Of a stretch of DNA of 64,000 nucleotides, positions 37,507-46,918 are shown piece after piece; within the stretch, counting starts at the first letter, position 1, and every line of letters begins with the position of its first letter. The notes under the pieces are model-generated. The model saw only the letters and a list, made by a program, of their open reading frames with translations, was not told where the DNA came from and did no database searches. The translations under genes were made by a program, and so were the position numbers. Source of the stretch: an uncultured Emticicia sp. (GTDB lineage: Bacteria; Bacteroidota; Bacteroidia; Cytophagales; Spirosomataceae); contig NZ_CALCZQ010000050.1 in NCBI RefSeq assembly GCF_937903345.1, forward strand, positions 186,001 through 250,000, read 5' to 3'.

Positions 37507-38703
37507 TTATTCCACACCCACCATCTTCAAACAAACAGGTACAGGTACTTCAATTTGCTTGCCAGTTGGCGATAATTTTCCTGTTTTGGCGTCTCTTTTA
37601 AAAATAGTGATGTTATCTGTTTCTTGGTTGGCTACCAAAACAAACTTTCCGTTGGGAGTAATCATAAAATTACGAGGGACTTTTCCTAAAACTGGTTCGT
37701 TGCCTATGTAGGTCAGTTTTCCAGTTTTTTGGTCAATGCCATACATAACTATGGTATCAATTATATTTGTGGGAGCAAAAATGCCGTTTGTATTGCCTGC
37801 GTCAACAAAACGATTCGAGCCATACAAAAATTTGCCATCGGGAGAAATATGAATATCGGCACAAAAACTCTTGTTTTTATCTTTAAAATCTTTGGCAAGC
37901 GTCGTGATTGTCTGAAAAGGTGTTAATATTCCCGAAGAATAATTGAAAGCTGTAACTGTGCCGCTTAATTCTTGAATCACATAAGCAAATTTACCGTTTG
38001 GATGAACCGTAAAATGGCGTGGCCCCGAACCATCGGTTACCTTCGTAAAAGCTGGTTTTCCTTCCAAAAGCTTTCCATTTTTTTCATCCAAAATATACGT
38101 CATTATTTTATCTATGCCCAAATCTGGCACAAAAATATCTCGATTATTAGGGGCAATATTTACCGAATGAACGTGTGGTTTTTCTTGACGACCAGCATTA
38201 GGGCCTTTGCCCTCATGATTGATGGTTTGTTTAGGCTTTCCAAGCGAACCATCAGCTTCAACAGGCAAAATCGACAAATTCCCTCCCGAGTAATTTCCTA
38301 CCAAAACCCATTTTCCTGTTTTGTCAATGCTTATATGACATGGATGAGCTCCACCCGATGATTGGGTATTTAATTTTGTTAAGTTTCCAGACTTTTTATC
38401 AAAACTAAAGGAATAAACAAAACTATCAATATCATTTTCACCTACTGAATAAACAAATTTTTGGTCGGGAGAAACTGCCAAAAAAGATGGATTTTTGATA
38501 CCAGTAGCTTTACTAACAGCACTAAATTTTCCAGTATTGGAATTGAATTTATAGACATAAATGCCCTCACTTGGATTTTTAGTATTGGGGCGTGTGTATG
38601 TGCCAACAATTAAATATTGCTCATCTTTTGACTGAGATTTGCTGACTTGTGGCAAAAATAATAAGCTGCAATAAAAGGCAGCTAAGGCTTTCTTGAAATT
38701 CAT
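37507..38703 (-). CDS. Secreted seven-bladed lactonase-fold protein (PF10282 type)
   Basis: This 398-residue protein has a signal peptide (about 1-24, SKSQ) and seven WD-like blades with the recurring pattern SPDQKFVYSVGEN, NGKFAYVIQE, SPDGKFLYGSNR and NGKFVLVANQE. The motifs GGAHPCHISID, EKPHVHSVNIAP and GSGPRHFTVHP are typical of the 6-phosphogluconolactonase (YbhE) family. The signal peptide implies a periplasmic or outer location, so sugar-phosphate lactones are unlikely substrates. A good promoter lies just upstream. Confidence 0.86.
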   Translation of the reverse strand: MNFKKALAAFYCSLLFLPQVSKSQSKDEQYLIVGTYTRPNTKNPSEGIYVYKFNSNTGKFSAVSKATGIKNPSFLAVSPDQKFVYSVGENDIDSFVYSFSFDKKSGNLTKLNTQSSGGAHPCHISIDKTGKWVLVGNYSGGNLSILPVEADGSLGKPKQTINHEGKGPNAGRQEKPHVHSVNIAPNNRDIFVPDLGIDKIMTYILDEKNGKLLEGKPAFTKVTDGSGPRHFTVHPNGKFAYVIQELSGTVTAFNYSSGILTPFQTITTLAKDFKDKNKSFCADIHISPDGKFLYGSNRFVDAGNTNGIFAPTNIIDTIVMYGIDQKTGKLTYIGNEPVLGKVPRNFMITPNGKFVLVANQETDNITIFKRDAKTGKLSPTGKQIEVPVPVCLKMVGVE

Positions 38704-38732
38704 AAAAAATGCTAAAATTTAAATGTTTTTTT

Positions 38733-38763
38733 CAAAGATATACTAATATTATCTTGATTTCAA
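38733..38763 (-). promoter_or_regulatory. Promoter for the lactonase-fold gene
   Basis: On the minus strand TTG (38763-38761), a 20-base spacer and TATCTTTG (38740-38733) match the Bacteroidota promoter consensus. The start codon follows about 30 bases on. Confidence 0.65.
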
Positions 38764-38811
38764 GATAAGCACCAATCTCTGAGGTAATAAATTTTAATGC
38801 AGAAAAATGTA

Positions 38812-38841
38812 TTGTGAATAATTTTACAAAATCTATATTTG
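38812..38841 (+). promoter_or_regulatory. Promoter for the GT25-GNAT pair
   Basis: TTG at 38812-38814, a 19-base spacer and TATATTTG at 38834-38841 are a close match to TTG-N19-TANNTTTG, 80 bases before the ATG. Confidence 0.7.
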
Positions 38842-38921
38842 TGGAAATATTTAAACGTGTTATAAAAAAATAATCCTCTAATATCTCAATTTGTTGGAGG
38901 AAATCTAACCTATTCTATAAA

Positions 38922-39692
38922 ATGATTGAAAAACTGCTAAAACAAGGAGTGATGGTTATTCACGCACTAAAAGGTTATGAAGACCACGAAAAAAGAATTA
39001 TTGAGTTATTTGACAAGATGGGCATGTCCTATGAGTTCGTTACGGATGGCGACCCTATTCATTTCAGACAAGAAGTTTTTGAAAAATATTTTGTTTCAAA
39101 CATAAGAGATATTTTATCCGATGGTGTGCTTTCTTGTACTTTAAATCACATCTTTGCTATTGAAAAAATTGTTGCCAAAGAACTTGATTATGCTCTCATT
39201 TTTGAAAATGACCCTTTTTTTTTAGGAAATTTTGTAGAAGACATAAAGCTGATTTTTGATGAAGTCAAAAGTCTTGATAAAGGATTTATGATTTCATTAG
39301 AAAATAGCACTTTAAGGTTTCCTTCATACTGGGATATTAAAAAAGACCAGCATTTATATCAAGCGACTACGTGTAGGATGTCGGGGTCTTATATAATTGA
39401 TAGAAAAGGAGCTATTGATATTCTCCAAGAATTGAAAGTCAATAAATGCACAACGGTTATTGATGGCTGGCACGACCAATTGATACTAAAAGATATCATT
39501 AAAATGTATTGGGTGCACCCGCCTATGGTAGAAGAAGGCTCACATAATGGACATCTAAATGCAACAATTTCTACTAAGCCTCGAAGCCAATACAGGAGAT
39601 TTGCATGGATAATGCAGAAGTTTTATAAATATTATATCAGAAGATTATTCCCCAATAAATACATAATTAAACCGAATAATAAAAAAGTATGA
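38922..39692 (+). CDS. Glycosyltransferase family 25 (LPS-type)
   Basis: This 256-residue protein resembles family 25 glycosyltransferases, which add galactose or other sugars to lipooligosaccharide. It shows VLSCTLNHIFAIEKIV (the LS-x-SHxxAW-like motif), LDYALIFENDPFF in place of the usual LEDD acidic motif, and CRMSGSYIIDRKGAIDIL. Replacement of ED by EN in the acidic motif is notable. A basic tail (RRFAWIMQKFYKYYIRRLF) could bind membrane. Its stop overlaps the start of the GNAT gene (ATGA). Confidence 0.78.
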   Translation: MIEKLLKQGVMVIHALKGYEDHEKRIIELFDKMGMSYEFVTDGDPIHFRQEVFEKYFVSNIRDILSDGVLSCTLNHIFAIEKIVAKELDYALIFENDPFFLGNFVEDIKLIFDEVKSLDKGFMISLENSTLRFPSYWDIKKDQHLYQATTCRMSGSYIIDRKGAIDILQELKVNKCTTVIDGWHDQLILKDIIKMYWVHPPMVEEGSHNGHLNATISTKPRSQYRRFAWIMQKFYKYYIRRLFPNKYIIKPNNKKV

Positions 39693-40267
39693 TCGATTCA
39701 TCGAGAGAACCAGTTATTACCACAGTCAAAAGCGACGATGATGTTAGAGGGATTTTAGCACTTCAACAAAAAAACCTCAAGAAAAACCTTACACCAGAGC
39801 AAATCCAAAGTCAAGGATTTTTAATGGTCGAGCATAAATTTTCGGTACTAAAAGCCATGAACGATGCTCAACCGAGTGTTATTGTAAAAGATGGAGATAC
39901 GGTTGTGGCTTATTGTTTGGCAATGTTTTCACAATTCCGAAACGATGTACCAGAATTAATAGCATTATTCGATACCATTAACGAAATTGACTACAACGGA
40001 CATACGCTAAAAGACTTCAAATATGTAGTAATGGGGCAAGTTTGTGTCGGTGAAGGCTACCGCAGTATGGGCTTTTTTGATGGAATGTATCAGAAACTTA
40101 GAGAAGAATTATCCGCAAAATTTGAACTGTGTGTAACTGATATTTCAACCAATAATACTCGCTCATTGAACGCTCATGCACGAGTAGGATTTATTCCAGT
40201 GAAAGATTTTCATGATCCGACAATGGACGAAGTTTGGCGAGTAGTTGTTTGGGATTGGAGGTCATAA
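39689..40267 (+). CDS. GNAT-family N-acetyltransferase
   Basis: This 192-residue protein has a GNAT fold: the first strand and helices (VKSDDDVRGILALQQKNL), a central strand YVVMGQVCVGEGYRSMGFFD containing a loosened acetyl-CoA loop (VGEGYRSMG), and LCVTDISTNNTRSLNAHARVGF. The substrate is unknown. It overlaps the GT25 gene by 4 bases and shares its promoter, so it might act on a sugar nucleotide or surface glycan; that is an inference from position alone. Confidence 0.8.
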   Translation: MIDSSREPVITTVKSDDDVRGILALQQKNLKKNLTPEQIQSQGFLMVEHKFSVLKAMNDAQPSVIVKDGDTVVAYCLAMFSQFRNDVPELIALFDTINEIDYNGHTLKDFKYVVMGQVCVGEGYRSMGFFDGMYQKLREELSAKFELCVTDISTNNTRSLNAHARVGFIPVKDFHDPTMDEVWRVVVWDWRS

Positions 40268-40269
40268 AA

Positions 40270-40302
40270 AAGGACGGCATCGCTTCGAGCGATGCCGTCC
40301 TT
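40270..40302. terminator. Terminator between the GNAT gene and the aminotransferase
   Basis: A perfect 15-base stem (AAGGACGGCATCGCT with its complement) encloses a TCG loop. The A-run on its left gives a T-tail for the minus-strand aminotransferase transcript. Confidence 0.9.
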
Positions 40303-40316
40303 ATATTTACAAAAAT

Positions 40317-41519
40317 TTACTTCAAATTAGCCAAAGCCGTTTTTACTCTTGCAACTGCCTCAGTAAGAGCTTCGTCAGAAGCGGCAGTTGAAAGACGCAA
40401 GCAGTTTGGTGCTCCGAATGAACCTCCACCTACAAGTGCTACGTGAGCTGTTTCGAGCAACCACATGCACAATTGGTCGGCATCTTTGATAGTTACGTTT
40501 CCATCAGATTTTCCGAAATAATAACTTACATCTGGAAAAGCGTAGAACGCTCCGTCTGGCATATTTACTTTGAAACCTGGGATTTCTCTTAATAAACCAA
40601 CTACCAAATTACGACGACGTAAGTACGCCATTTTCATTGATTCTGCCGCCGAAGTATCTTCCCAAGCTACAACCGCTGCACGTTGAGCAATTGAGTTTGT
40701 TCCCGAAGTTACTTGTCCTTGTAGTTTCTCTACAGCATCAGCAATCCATTTTGCCGCAGCAATATAGCCTAAACGCCAGCCTGTCATGGCAAAACCTTTT
40801 GCAAAACCATTTACTGTTATTACACGGTCTTTCAATGATGGAATAGAACCCATACTGAAATGTCCTTCGTCAGTGAAGTTGATATATTCGTAGATTTCGT
40901 CAGCTAAAACGAAAATATTATCATGTTTTTCGATAACCGCCGCCAATGCTCTCAATTCTGCTTCGCTATAAATCGAACCAGTTGGATTATTTGGTGAAGC
41001 ATACATTACGATTTTCGTTCGGTCAGTGATGGCTGCTTCTAATTGCTCGGGTTTTACTTTGAAATCATTTTCAAATTTTCCTTCTACAATTACTGTTTTT
41101 CCTTCGGCCAATTTTACCATTTCTGAATAACTCACCCAGTATGGTGATAAAATAGCTACTTCATCACCTGGATTAATCAAACAAGCAATAACATTTGCTA
41201 AAGAGTGTTTTGCTCCTGTCGAAACCACAATATTTTCTGGTTTCCAATCTATATTATTCTCACGTTTAAGTTTGTCTGCAATAGCCTTTCGTAGTTCAGG
41301 AATACCTGCTACGGGCGTGTAGTGGTGAAAACCAGCGTCGATTGCTGCTTTTGCAGCATCACAAATGTGTTTTGGGGTTTTGAAATCAGGTTCTCCAACA
41401 GAGAGATTGATTACTTTGTGTCCCAGTGCCGCTAATTCACGTGACTTTTTCGACATACCAAGCGTGGCAGATTCTTCCAACGCATTGATTCTGTCAGCGA
41501 CTAAATTTAATGCAGACAT
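40317..41519 (-). CDS. Class I pyridoxal-phosphate aminotransferase (aspartate type)
   Basis: This 400-residue enzyme of the AspB branch transfers amino groups between aspartate and 2-oxoglutarate or related acids. It shows INLSVGEPDFKTP, YASPNNPTGSIYS, ADEIYEYINF, the PLP-binding Lys241 in NGFAKGFAMTGWRLGY and the substrate Arg near CLRLSTA. The start is ATG, with a TAATTTTG box about 65 bases upstream. It is monocistronic. Confidence 0.92.
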   Translation of the reverse strand: MSALNLVADRINALEESATLGMSKKSRELAALGHKVINLSVGEPDFKTPKHICDAAKAAIDAGFHHYTPVAGIPELRKAIADKLKRENNIDWKPENIVVSTGAKHSLANVIACLINPGDEVAILSPYWVSYSEMVKLAEGKTVIVEGKFENDFKVKPEQLEAAITDRTKIVMYASPNNPTGSIYSEAELRALAAVIEKHDNIFVLADEIYEYINFTDEGHFSMGSIPSLKDRVITVNGFAKGFAMTGWRLGYIAAAKWIADAVEKLQGQVTSGTNSIAQRAAVVAWEDTSAAESMKMAYLRRRNLVVGLLREIPGFKVNMPDGAFYAFPDVSYYFGKSDGNVTIKDADQLCMWLLETAHVALVGGGSFGAPNCLRLSTAASDEALTEAVARVKTALANLK

Positions 41520-41582
41520 GATACTTTTTTGTAAAATTGATAATAAAATTGAAAATATGAGTAAAACTGCTCAAATCGGGTG

Positions 41583-41590
41583 CAAAATTA
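41583..41590 (-). promoter_or_regulatory. Putative -7 promoter box for the aminotransferase gene
   Basis: TAATTTTG on the minus strand lies about 64 bases before the ATG. No TTG is at the expected -33 distance. Confidence 0.4.
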
Positions 41591-41758
41591 CTTCTTTTAC
41601 AGTAGAAAAACCACTTTTTTTGTAATAAAGATTGTAAGAAGCGTGATATGGTAAACAGGAAACGAGAAAAAATTATTTTTCTTATATCTTGGATTTAGGT
41701 ATTTAATATCCTAAATCTCGCTTCTCGTATCTAAAATCTTGTATCCCTCTTCTCCAAA

Positions 41759-42565
41759 CTATGATTCAAAATTAGCATCACGTTTTTGCATTTTGGCTGC
41801 AAAAGCCTCTTGAAGATCGTTTGAGAGCAGCATAGCTGCATTCCATGTGGCCATGTAGTTGAGTCCGTCAGCAACTGAGTGGTCACGGGTGTGAAGCAAA
41901 ATATGTTTTGTGCCACGAATCGACAAAGGAGATTTTGAAGCAATCGTATTTGCTATTTTCATTACTTCTTCCATCATAGTATTTTTATCGGCAAACGAAC
42001 GATTGACGATGCCGATTTTCTCGGCTTCTTTTCCTTCTACATTGCGGCCAGTAAAAGCCATTTCTCGCACTAAACCATCGCCGATGAGCTTTGGTAAACG
42101 CTGTAAAGTGCCTAAATCGGCCACCATCCCCATATCAATTTCTTTGATGGTAAAATAAGCATCATCGGTGCAATAACGCATATCACAACCGCAAACTAAA
42201 TCAATTCCGCCACCGATACAACCTCCGTGAATAGCAGCCAAAACAGGTTTAGAGCACTTTTCGATAGCGTTGATGGGTGCTTGTAATTGTATAACATCTT
42301 TACGGACACGCTCACGTCGGCGAGCATCACAGGCAATATTGGTCTGTGAAACCGACATCAGCAAACTCAAATCAATTCCTGCACAAAAATGCTTGCTTTC
42401 ACCGCCTTCCAGTACCACCACTCGTACTTCGGGGTTTTCGTCGATATACTCAAAAACTTCGGATATTTCGTCCCAAGCGGTTTGATTCAAAGCATTGGCT
42501 TTTTCGGGGCGATTGATTATCACATGAGCAATATGGTCTTCGATTGTTAGTTTGAGCGTTTGCAT
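41759..42565 (-). CDS. Enoyl-CoA hydratase/isomerase (dienoyl-CoA isomerase-like)
   Basis: This 268-residue crotonase-fold protein has the oxyanion-hole segments HFCAGIDLSLL and HGGCIGGGIDLVCGCD. The acidic segment EIDMGMVADLGTLQRLPKLI closely resembles that of ECH1-type delta(3,5)-delta(2,4)-dienoyl-CoA isomerases, which shift double bonds during oxidation of unsaturated fatty acids. It stands alone between the M1 peptidase and aminotransferase genes, all on the minus strand. The start is ATG. Substrate class is inferred from the active-site motif. Confidence 0.86.
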   Translation of the reverse strand: MQTLKLTIEDHIAHVIINRPEKANALNQTAWDEISEVFEYIDENPEVRVVVLEGGESKHFCAGIDLSLLMSVSQTNIACDARRRERVRKDVIQLQAPINAIEKCSKPVLAAIHGGCIGGGIDLVCGCDMRYCTDDAYFTIKEIDMGMVADLGTLQRLPKLIGDGLVREMAFTGRNVEGKEAEKIGIVNRSFADKNTMMEEVMKIANTIASKSPLSIRGTKHILLHTRDHSVADGLNYMATWNAAMLLSNDLQEAFAAKMQKRDANFES

Positions 42566-42654
42566 GATGGTTTTGGTGTTGAACGATAAAAAAACGGCAA
42601 AGCCATTTTGATTGACTTCACCGTTAAAATTAAAAAACTTTTACTTAATTCCTC

Positions 42655-45039
42655 TTATTTCTTATCTCCACTCGTTTGAGTTCCTGCTGGTTTGTATTTT
42701 AATGCTTCTTGCATTGGGTTTGAAGTGGCACCACCACCACGACCAGCTTGTTTAAATGCCTGAAAACGAGTTGGTTGCTCTGGTTCTTTAGGGAACGCAT
42801 TATCTGAAGTATCAATGTCTGGAATTTCGTGATAAGGGTCAAGTTTAAATTTGGCTACTTTCTTAGTTGTCACCAAGGTTTTCTTTACTTCTTTATCATT
42901 CAAACGCCAAATTTCGGCTGGAATACGTACATCTTCTGTAGTTCCGTCTTCAAATTCCATTCTGATAATAATTGGCATTATCAGACCGCCTTTATTTTTC
43001 ACGTTTACCACATAAAAGTTTTTGCCTGCTTCGATGAGTTTTCTGTCGTCTTCGCCCAAAGTTGACAAGTACTGCTCGTATTTCTTTTTGTCAGCATCGG
43101 TCACAGCATATCTATCATATGAATTATAGAAATCTTTCATTGTAGAATCTGCCTCAACAACCGTTTCTTTAATATCCGTTTTGTTTCTGATATTGCTCAA
43201 AGTTTGTGCTTTTGCATCGGCCTCGGCTTTGGCGGCTGCTTTTAACTTGGTAGGGTCTTGGCTGTCAACGCTGTACCATTCTACATTCGCAATGGCTTGG
43301 TCAGCAGGTTCAACACCGTAGAACCAACCCTTCCAGAACCAATCCAAATCTACGCCGGAAGCATCTTCCATCGTGCGGAAAAAATCGGCGGGTGTTGGGT
43401 GCTTAAATGCCCAACGACGTGAATATTCTTTGAAAGCGTAGTCGAATAACTCACGACCCATGATTGTTTCACGCAAAATATTCAAGCCAGTTGCTGGTTT
43501 TGAATAAGCATTTGGCCCGAATGTTCCTGGTAAAATATTATCAGAACTACTCATAATTGAGTTTTGTTTGTTCTGGTCAGTTTTCATGTAACCCGTAATA
43601 TATTGAGGTTCAATGCCCGTTGCAGGGAAATTTCTATCCCATTCCAAACAAGATAATCCTTCCAAGAAAGAGTTTAGGCCTTCATCCATCCATGACCACT
43701 GACGCTCATCAGAGTTTACAATCATCGGAAAGAAATTATGTCCTACTTCGTGAATAACCACCAATATCAAGAAGTTTTTAGTGCCTTCCGAATACGTTCC
43801 ATCAGCTTCTGGCCTAGCTCCATTGAAACTCATCATCGGGTATTCCATGCCGCCGACCGAACCGTGTACCGAGTAAGCAACAGGATAAGGGTAAGCAACG
43901 CTACGTTTCGAGTAGCTCGTAAGCGTGTGTGCTACAACTCTCGTAGAATATTGTCCCCAAAGTGGATTAGCCTCTTTTGGGTAAAGCGACATTGCCCAAA
44001 CTTTTTTACCTTCTACATCAACTTGCATAGCATCCCAAATAAATTTACGAGAAGCCGCAAAAGCGAAATCACGCACATTTTTAGCGGCATAAATCCAAGT
44101 TTTTTTGCCAGTTGGCTTGCCTTTTTCTGCGGCTTCGGCATCTTCTTGTGTTACGATTGCAATGGGAGTTTTAGTATTTTTTGCTTGTTCCCAACGCTTA
44201 ATTTGCGTGGCTGTCAAAACCTCTTTTGTATTTTGAAGTTCGCCAGTTGCACCAACAACCATGTCGTTTGGAACCGTCAGAGCTACTTTATAGTCTCCAA
44301 ATGGCAAAGTAAATTCGCCTTGTCCTAAAAACTGCTTGTGTTGCCAGCCGTTTACATCATCATAAACCGCCATGCGTGGAAACCACTGAGCAATTTCGTA
44401 CAAAACATTTCCATCTTTTGGAAAAAGTTCGTAACCACTTCTTGCTCCACTTCCTTTCAAATCTACTATATTAAATTTCCAATCAACTTGTAGCGTAAAC
44501 GACATTCCTTTAGCCAAAGGCGTTGGTAAATCTATACGCATCATTGTTTCGTTGATGGTATATTTCAAATCTTTTCCGAGAGCATCTTTTACGGCTGAAA
44601 TCTTATAGCCATAATCTTTGACATTTGCTCCTGTCATACTACCAAGCGTATTAAAACTTGCTCCATTGGCAGGATTAATGGCAGATTGACCGATATTTGA
44701 ACCCATTGAACCTTTAGCAAAGAGATTTTGGTCGAGTTGAAGCCACAAATATCTTAATTCTTCAGGAGCATTATTGGTGTACGTAATCTTTTCAGTTGCT
44801 GAAATCGACTGTTTTGAATCATCCAATTCAGCCTTGATATCATAATCTGCTTTTTGTTGCCAATAATCACGCCCAGGGCTACCGGCTGCCGTACGAAAAG
44901 TGTTTGGTGTTGGCAATGCGGCTCCCATTTGCTCGAATCGGGTATTGGAATTGTATTCGGTAGTGGCCGCAGGACGTTGGGCTTGAACCACCGAACTACA
45001 ACTGAGGGCAATCAGGGTAAAGATGGATAGTCTTTTCAT
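42655..45039 (-). CDS. Secreted M1-family metallopeptidase
   Basis: This 794-residue protein has a signal peptide (MKRLSIFTLIALSCSSVVQAQ) and an N-terminal beta domain. The M1 catalytic domain carries GGMEYPMM (in place of GAMEN) and the zinc site HEVGHN (His430, Glu431, His434) with Glu453 in WMDEGLNSF. A C-terminal Pro/Gly-rich tail ends in TQTSGDKK. It is probably a periplasmic or surface aminopeptidase-like enzyme. The frame extends 64 codons upstream, through the terminator and towards the cyclophilin gene; that part is AT-rich noise, so the ATG at 45039 was chosen. Confidence 0.9.
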   Translation of the reverse strand: MKRLSIFTLIALSCSSVVQAQRPAATTEYNSNTRFEQMGAALPTPNTFRTAAGSPGRDYWQQKADYDIKAELDDSKQSISATEKITYTNNAPEELRYLWLQLDQNLFAKGSMGSNIGQSAINPANGASFNTLGSMTGANVKDYGYKISAVKDALGKDLKYTINETMMRIDLPTPLAKGMSFTLQVDWKFNIVDLKGSGARSGYELFPKDGNVLYEIAQWFPRMAVYDDVNGWQHKQFLGQGEFTLPFGDYKVALTVPNDMVVGATGELQNTKEVLTATQIKRWEQAKNTKTPIAIVTQEDAEAAEKGKPTGKKTWIYAAKNVRDFAFAASRKFIWDAMQVDVEGKKVWAMSLYPKEANPLWGQYSTRVVAHTLTSYSKRSVAYPYPVAYSVHGSVGGMEYPMMSFNGARPEADGTYSEGTKNFLILVVIHEVGHNFFPMIVNSDERQWSWMDEGLNSFLEGLSCLEWDRNFPATGIEPQYITGYMKTDQNKQNSIMSSSDNILPGTFGPNAYSKPATGLNILRETIMGRELFDYAFKEYSRRWAFKHPTPADFFRTMEDASGVDLDWFWKGWFYGVEPADQAIANVEWYSVDSQDPTKLKAAAKAEADAKAQTLSNIRNKTDIKETVVEADSTMKDFYNSYDRYAVTDADKKKYEQYLSTLGEDDRKLIEAGKNFYVVNVKNKGGLIMPIIIRMEFEDGTTEDVRIPAEIWRLNDKEVKKTLVTTKKVAKFKLDPYHEIPDIDTSDNAFPKEPEQPTRFQAFKQAGRGGGATSNPMQEALKYKPAGTQTSGDKK

Positions 45040-45107
45040 ATAAAATAGATGAAGTTTGATTTTATGCGAAGATAGAAAGAAAAAATTATTATTGATGAAG
45101 CATAAAG

Positions 45108-45144
45108 AAAAAGCTGCTTGAAAAATGAATTTTCGAGCAGCTTT
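45108..45144 (-). terminator. Terminator after the cyclophilin gene
   Basis: AAAGCTGCT pairs with AGCAGCTTT, with the inner TGAAAA/TTTTCG extending the stem. On the minus strand a T-rich tail follows, so it ends the cyclophilin transcript before the M1 peptidase gene. Confidence 0.82.
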
Positions 45145-45169
45145 CCTAAAATTATTGACTAACAAATTA

Positions 45170-45613
45170 TTACGCCTCAACTTCAATAACATTGATTTTT
45201 TGGATTTTATCTCCTTGACGAATCGCATCAACGATGTCTAGTCCTTCAACAACTTTACCGAAACAAGTATGATTACGGTCTAAGTGTTGTGTATTTGAGC
45301 GATTGTGGCAAATGAAAAACTGCGAACCACCCGTATTACGTCCACGGTGAGCCATTGATAGAACGCCTTTGTCGTGGTATTGATTATTTCCTGTCAATTC
45401 GCAAGGAATTGTATATCCTGGACCACCACCACCTGTACCATCAGGGTCGCCACCTTGAACCATAAAATTTGGAATCACACGATGGAAAATCAAACCATCG
45501 TAAAAACCTTTTTTTGCTAAAGTAACAAAGTTATTTACTGCAATCGGAGCATCTTGCTCATAAAATTCGATTGTCATTGTACCTTTGTCGGTAATCATTT
45601 CTGCTTTTAACAT
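45170..45613 (-). CDS. Cyclophilin-type peptidyl-prolyl cis-trans isomerase
   Basis: This 147-residue cytoplasmic cyclophilin has no signal peptide. It shows FHRVIPNFMVQGGDP (catalytic Arg region), MAHRGRNTGGSQFFIC and HTCFGKVVEG, the standard cyclophilin core. It catalyses proline isomerisation during folding. It lies 77 bases downstream of moaA on the same strand and is closed by a terminator. The start is ATG. Confidence 0.94.
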   Translation of the reverse strand: MLKAEMITDKGTMTIEFYEQDAPIAVNNFVTLAKKGFYDGLIFHRVIPNFMVQGGDPDGTGGGGPGYTIPCELTGNNQYHDKGVLSMAHRGRNTGGSQFFICHNRSNTQHLDRNHTCFGKVVEGLDIVDAIRQGDKIQKINVIEVEA

Positions 45614-45690
45614 ACTTTTTTTTATTTGGTAATTTGTAAAGTTTTATTCTAATTTTAATATTCTATCATTGAATAATTCAGTTATTGGAT

Positions 45691-46677
45691 TTACCCTCCA
45701 ATCGTAGTCATTGATTCTGAAACCACACTTGTGCGACGATTTTCAGCTTCAAAACCATCTTTTGCTCGATTTTGTAGGGCATCATAAATGCGTTGTTTGA
45801 TTTCTTCATCTGATAATTTCTGACGCATGAAATCTCTTACATTGAAAACACCATCATCATACAAACAGGTTCGGAAACTACCCGTTGGCGTTACACGAAT
45901 ACGATTACAAGTACCACAAAAAGTTCGACTGAATGCTGCAATTACGCCGACTGTTCCTTTAAAATTCGGAATATGATAATTATATGACGTAGAATTAGGT
46001 TCGTCTTGTAATTTATACAATTCGGGGTGTGCAGAGCGAATTAAATCCATGATACGTTTATAACTCCAAAACTCCATTTGTTCAGGTCGAAGGCCTTCGC
46101 CATTAAAAGGCATTTCTTCGATAAATCTCAATGAAACGTTTTGATTACGAGCCAATTCGACCATTGATAAAATATCTTCGTCGTTTTTACCCGCCATCAC
46201 AACGGTATTGATTTTTACCGGAATATCATGTTCGAGAAGTGTTTCGAGTGTTGCCCAAACTTTCGGAAATTCATCTCGTCGAGTAATTTCAAAAAATCGT
46301 TGGCGGTCGAGCGAATCAAGGCTAAGATTTACCGAACTAATACCGATTTTCTTTAATTCAGGTACTAATGGAGCTGTAAGTACGCCATTGGTAGTAATAT
46401 TTATTTTGTTGATGCCTTCAATTTCTGATAATTTCCATAGAAAAGGAATAATATCTCGGCGAACAAAAGGTTCTCCACCCGTAATTCTGACCTTGCTAAT
46501 GCCCATTTCGGCCAAAATTGTGCAAAGTCGAATCATTTCTTCGTAGCTCAATAAATGCGGTTTGGGCAAATATTGAATTCCTTCTTCGGGCATACAATAA
46601 AAGCAACGCAAATTACAGCGATCGGTAACAGCCAATCGCAAATAATTAATGGGTCTTCCGTGATTATCTATGAGCAT
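45691..46677 (-). CDS. moaA: GTP 3',8-cyclase MoaA
   Basis: MoaA is the radical-SAM enzyme that starts molybdenum-cofactor synthesis from GTP. The 328-residue protein has the radical-SAM cluster CNLRCFYC (Cys21, 25, 28), GGEPFVRRDI, the second Fe-S cluster in CGTCNRIRVTPTG and FRTCLYD, and the conserved C-terminal Gly-Gly. The frame extends 11 codons to a TTG overlapping the upstream gene; ATG at 46677 is the likely start. moaC, moaD, moaE and mogA are not here. Confidence 0.95.
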   Translation of the reverse strand: MLIDNHGRPINYLRLAVTDRCNLRCFYCMPEEGIQYLPKPHLLSYEEMIRLCTILAEMGISKVRITGGEPFVRRDIIPFLWKLSEIEGINKINITTNGVLTAPLVPELKKIGISSVNLSLDSLDRQRFFEITRRDEFPKVWATLETLLEHDIPVKINTVVMAGKNDEDILSMVELARNQNVSLRFIEEMPFNGEGLRPEQMEFWSYKRIMDLIRSAHPELYKLQDEPNSTSYNYHIPNFKGTVGVIAAFSRTFCGTCNRIRVTPTGSFRTCLYDDGVFNVRDFMRQKLSDEEIKQRIYDALQNRAKDGFEAENRRTSVVSESMTTIGG

Positions 46678-46699
46678 TGAGGGACCTAAATCTTTAAAA

Positions 46700-46915
46700 T
46701 TATGCTGCAATCATTGAGTGAACCTCAATTTTATATATACTTAGTGCTTCTTGAAGTTCGGAAATAGCTCTTTCTTTCAAAAATTCATACTGCTCTTTTG
46801 ATAGGTTATCATTTGTGATAGTTTTATGATAATCTATCATCTGATTGAGTTTTTCGATTTGTTTTAAAACTTCTAAAACCTTCAAATCGTAGTCGGCTAT
46901 GATTTCTTTTTCCAT
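46700..46915 (-). CDS. Small coiled-coil protein, partner of the NTase-like gene
   Basis: This 71-residue, mostly helical protein (DLKVLEVLKQIEKLNQMIDY, then EQYEFLKERAISELQEALSI) has no recognised domain. It starts 3 bases after the stop of the nucleotidyltransferase-like gene and ends 22 bases before moaA. The tight pairing suggests the two proteins act together, possibly as a toxin-antitoxin-like pair, but nothing in the sequence proves it. Confidence 0.6.
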   Translation of the reverse strand: MEKEIIADYDLKVLEVLKQIEKLNQMIDYHKTITNDNLSKEQYEFLKERAISELQEALSIYKIEVHSMIAA

Positions 46916-46918
46916 GTT

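Noticed and set aside
41692..41717. GATTTAGG/CCTAAATC inverted repeat before the aminotransferase gene as a terminator for the crotonase gene.
   Set aside because: The stem is only eight AT-rich pairs and the T-run is distant.
45040..45231. The N-terminal extension of the M1 peptidase frame.
   Set aside because: It runs through the cyclophilin terminator and into the cyclophilin gene, and the signal peptide begins only at 45039.
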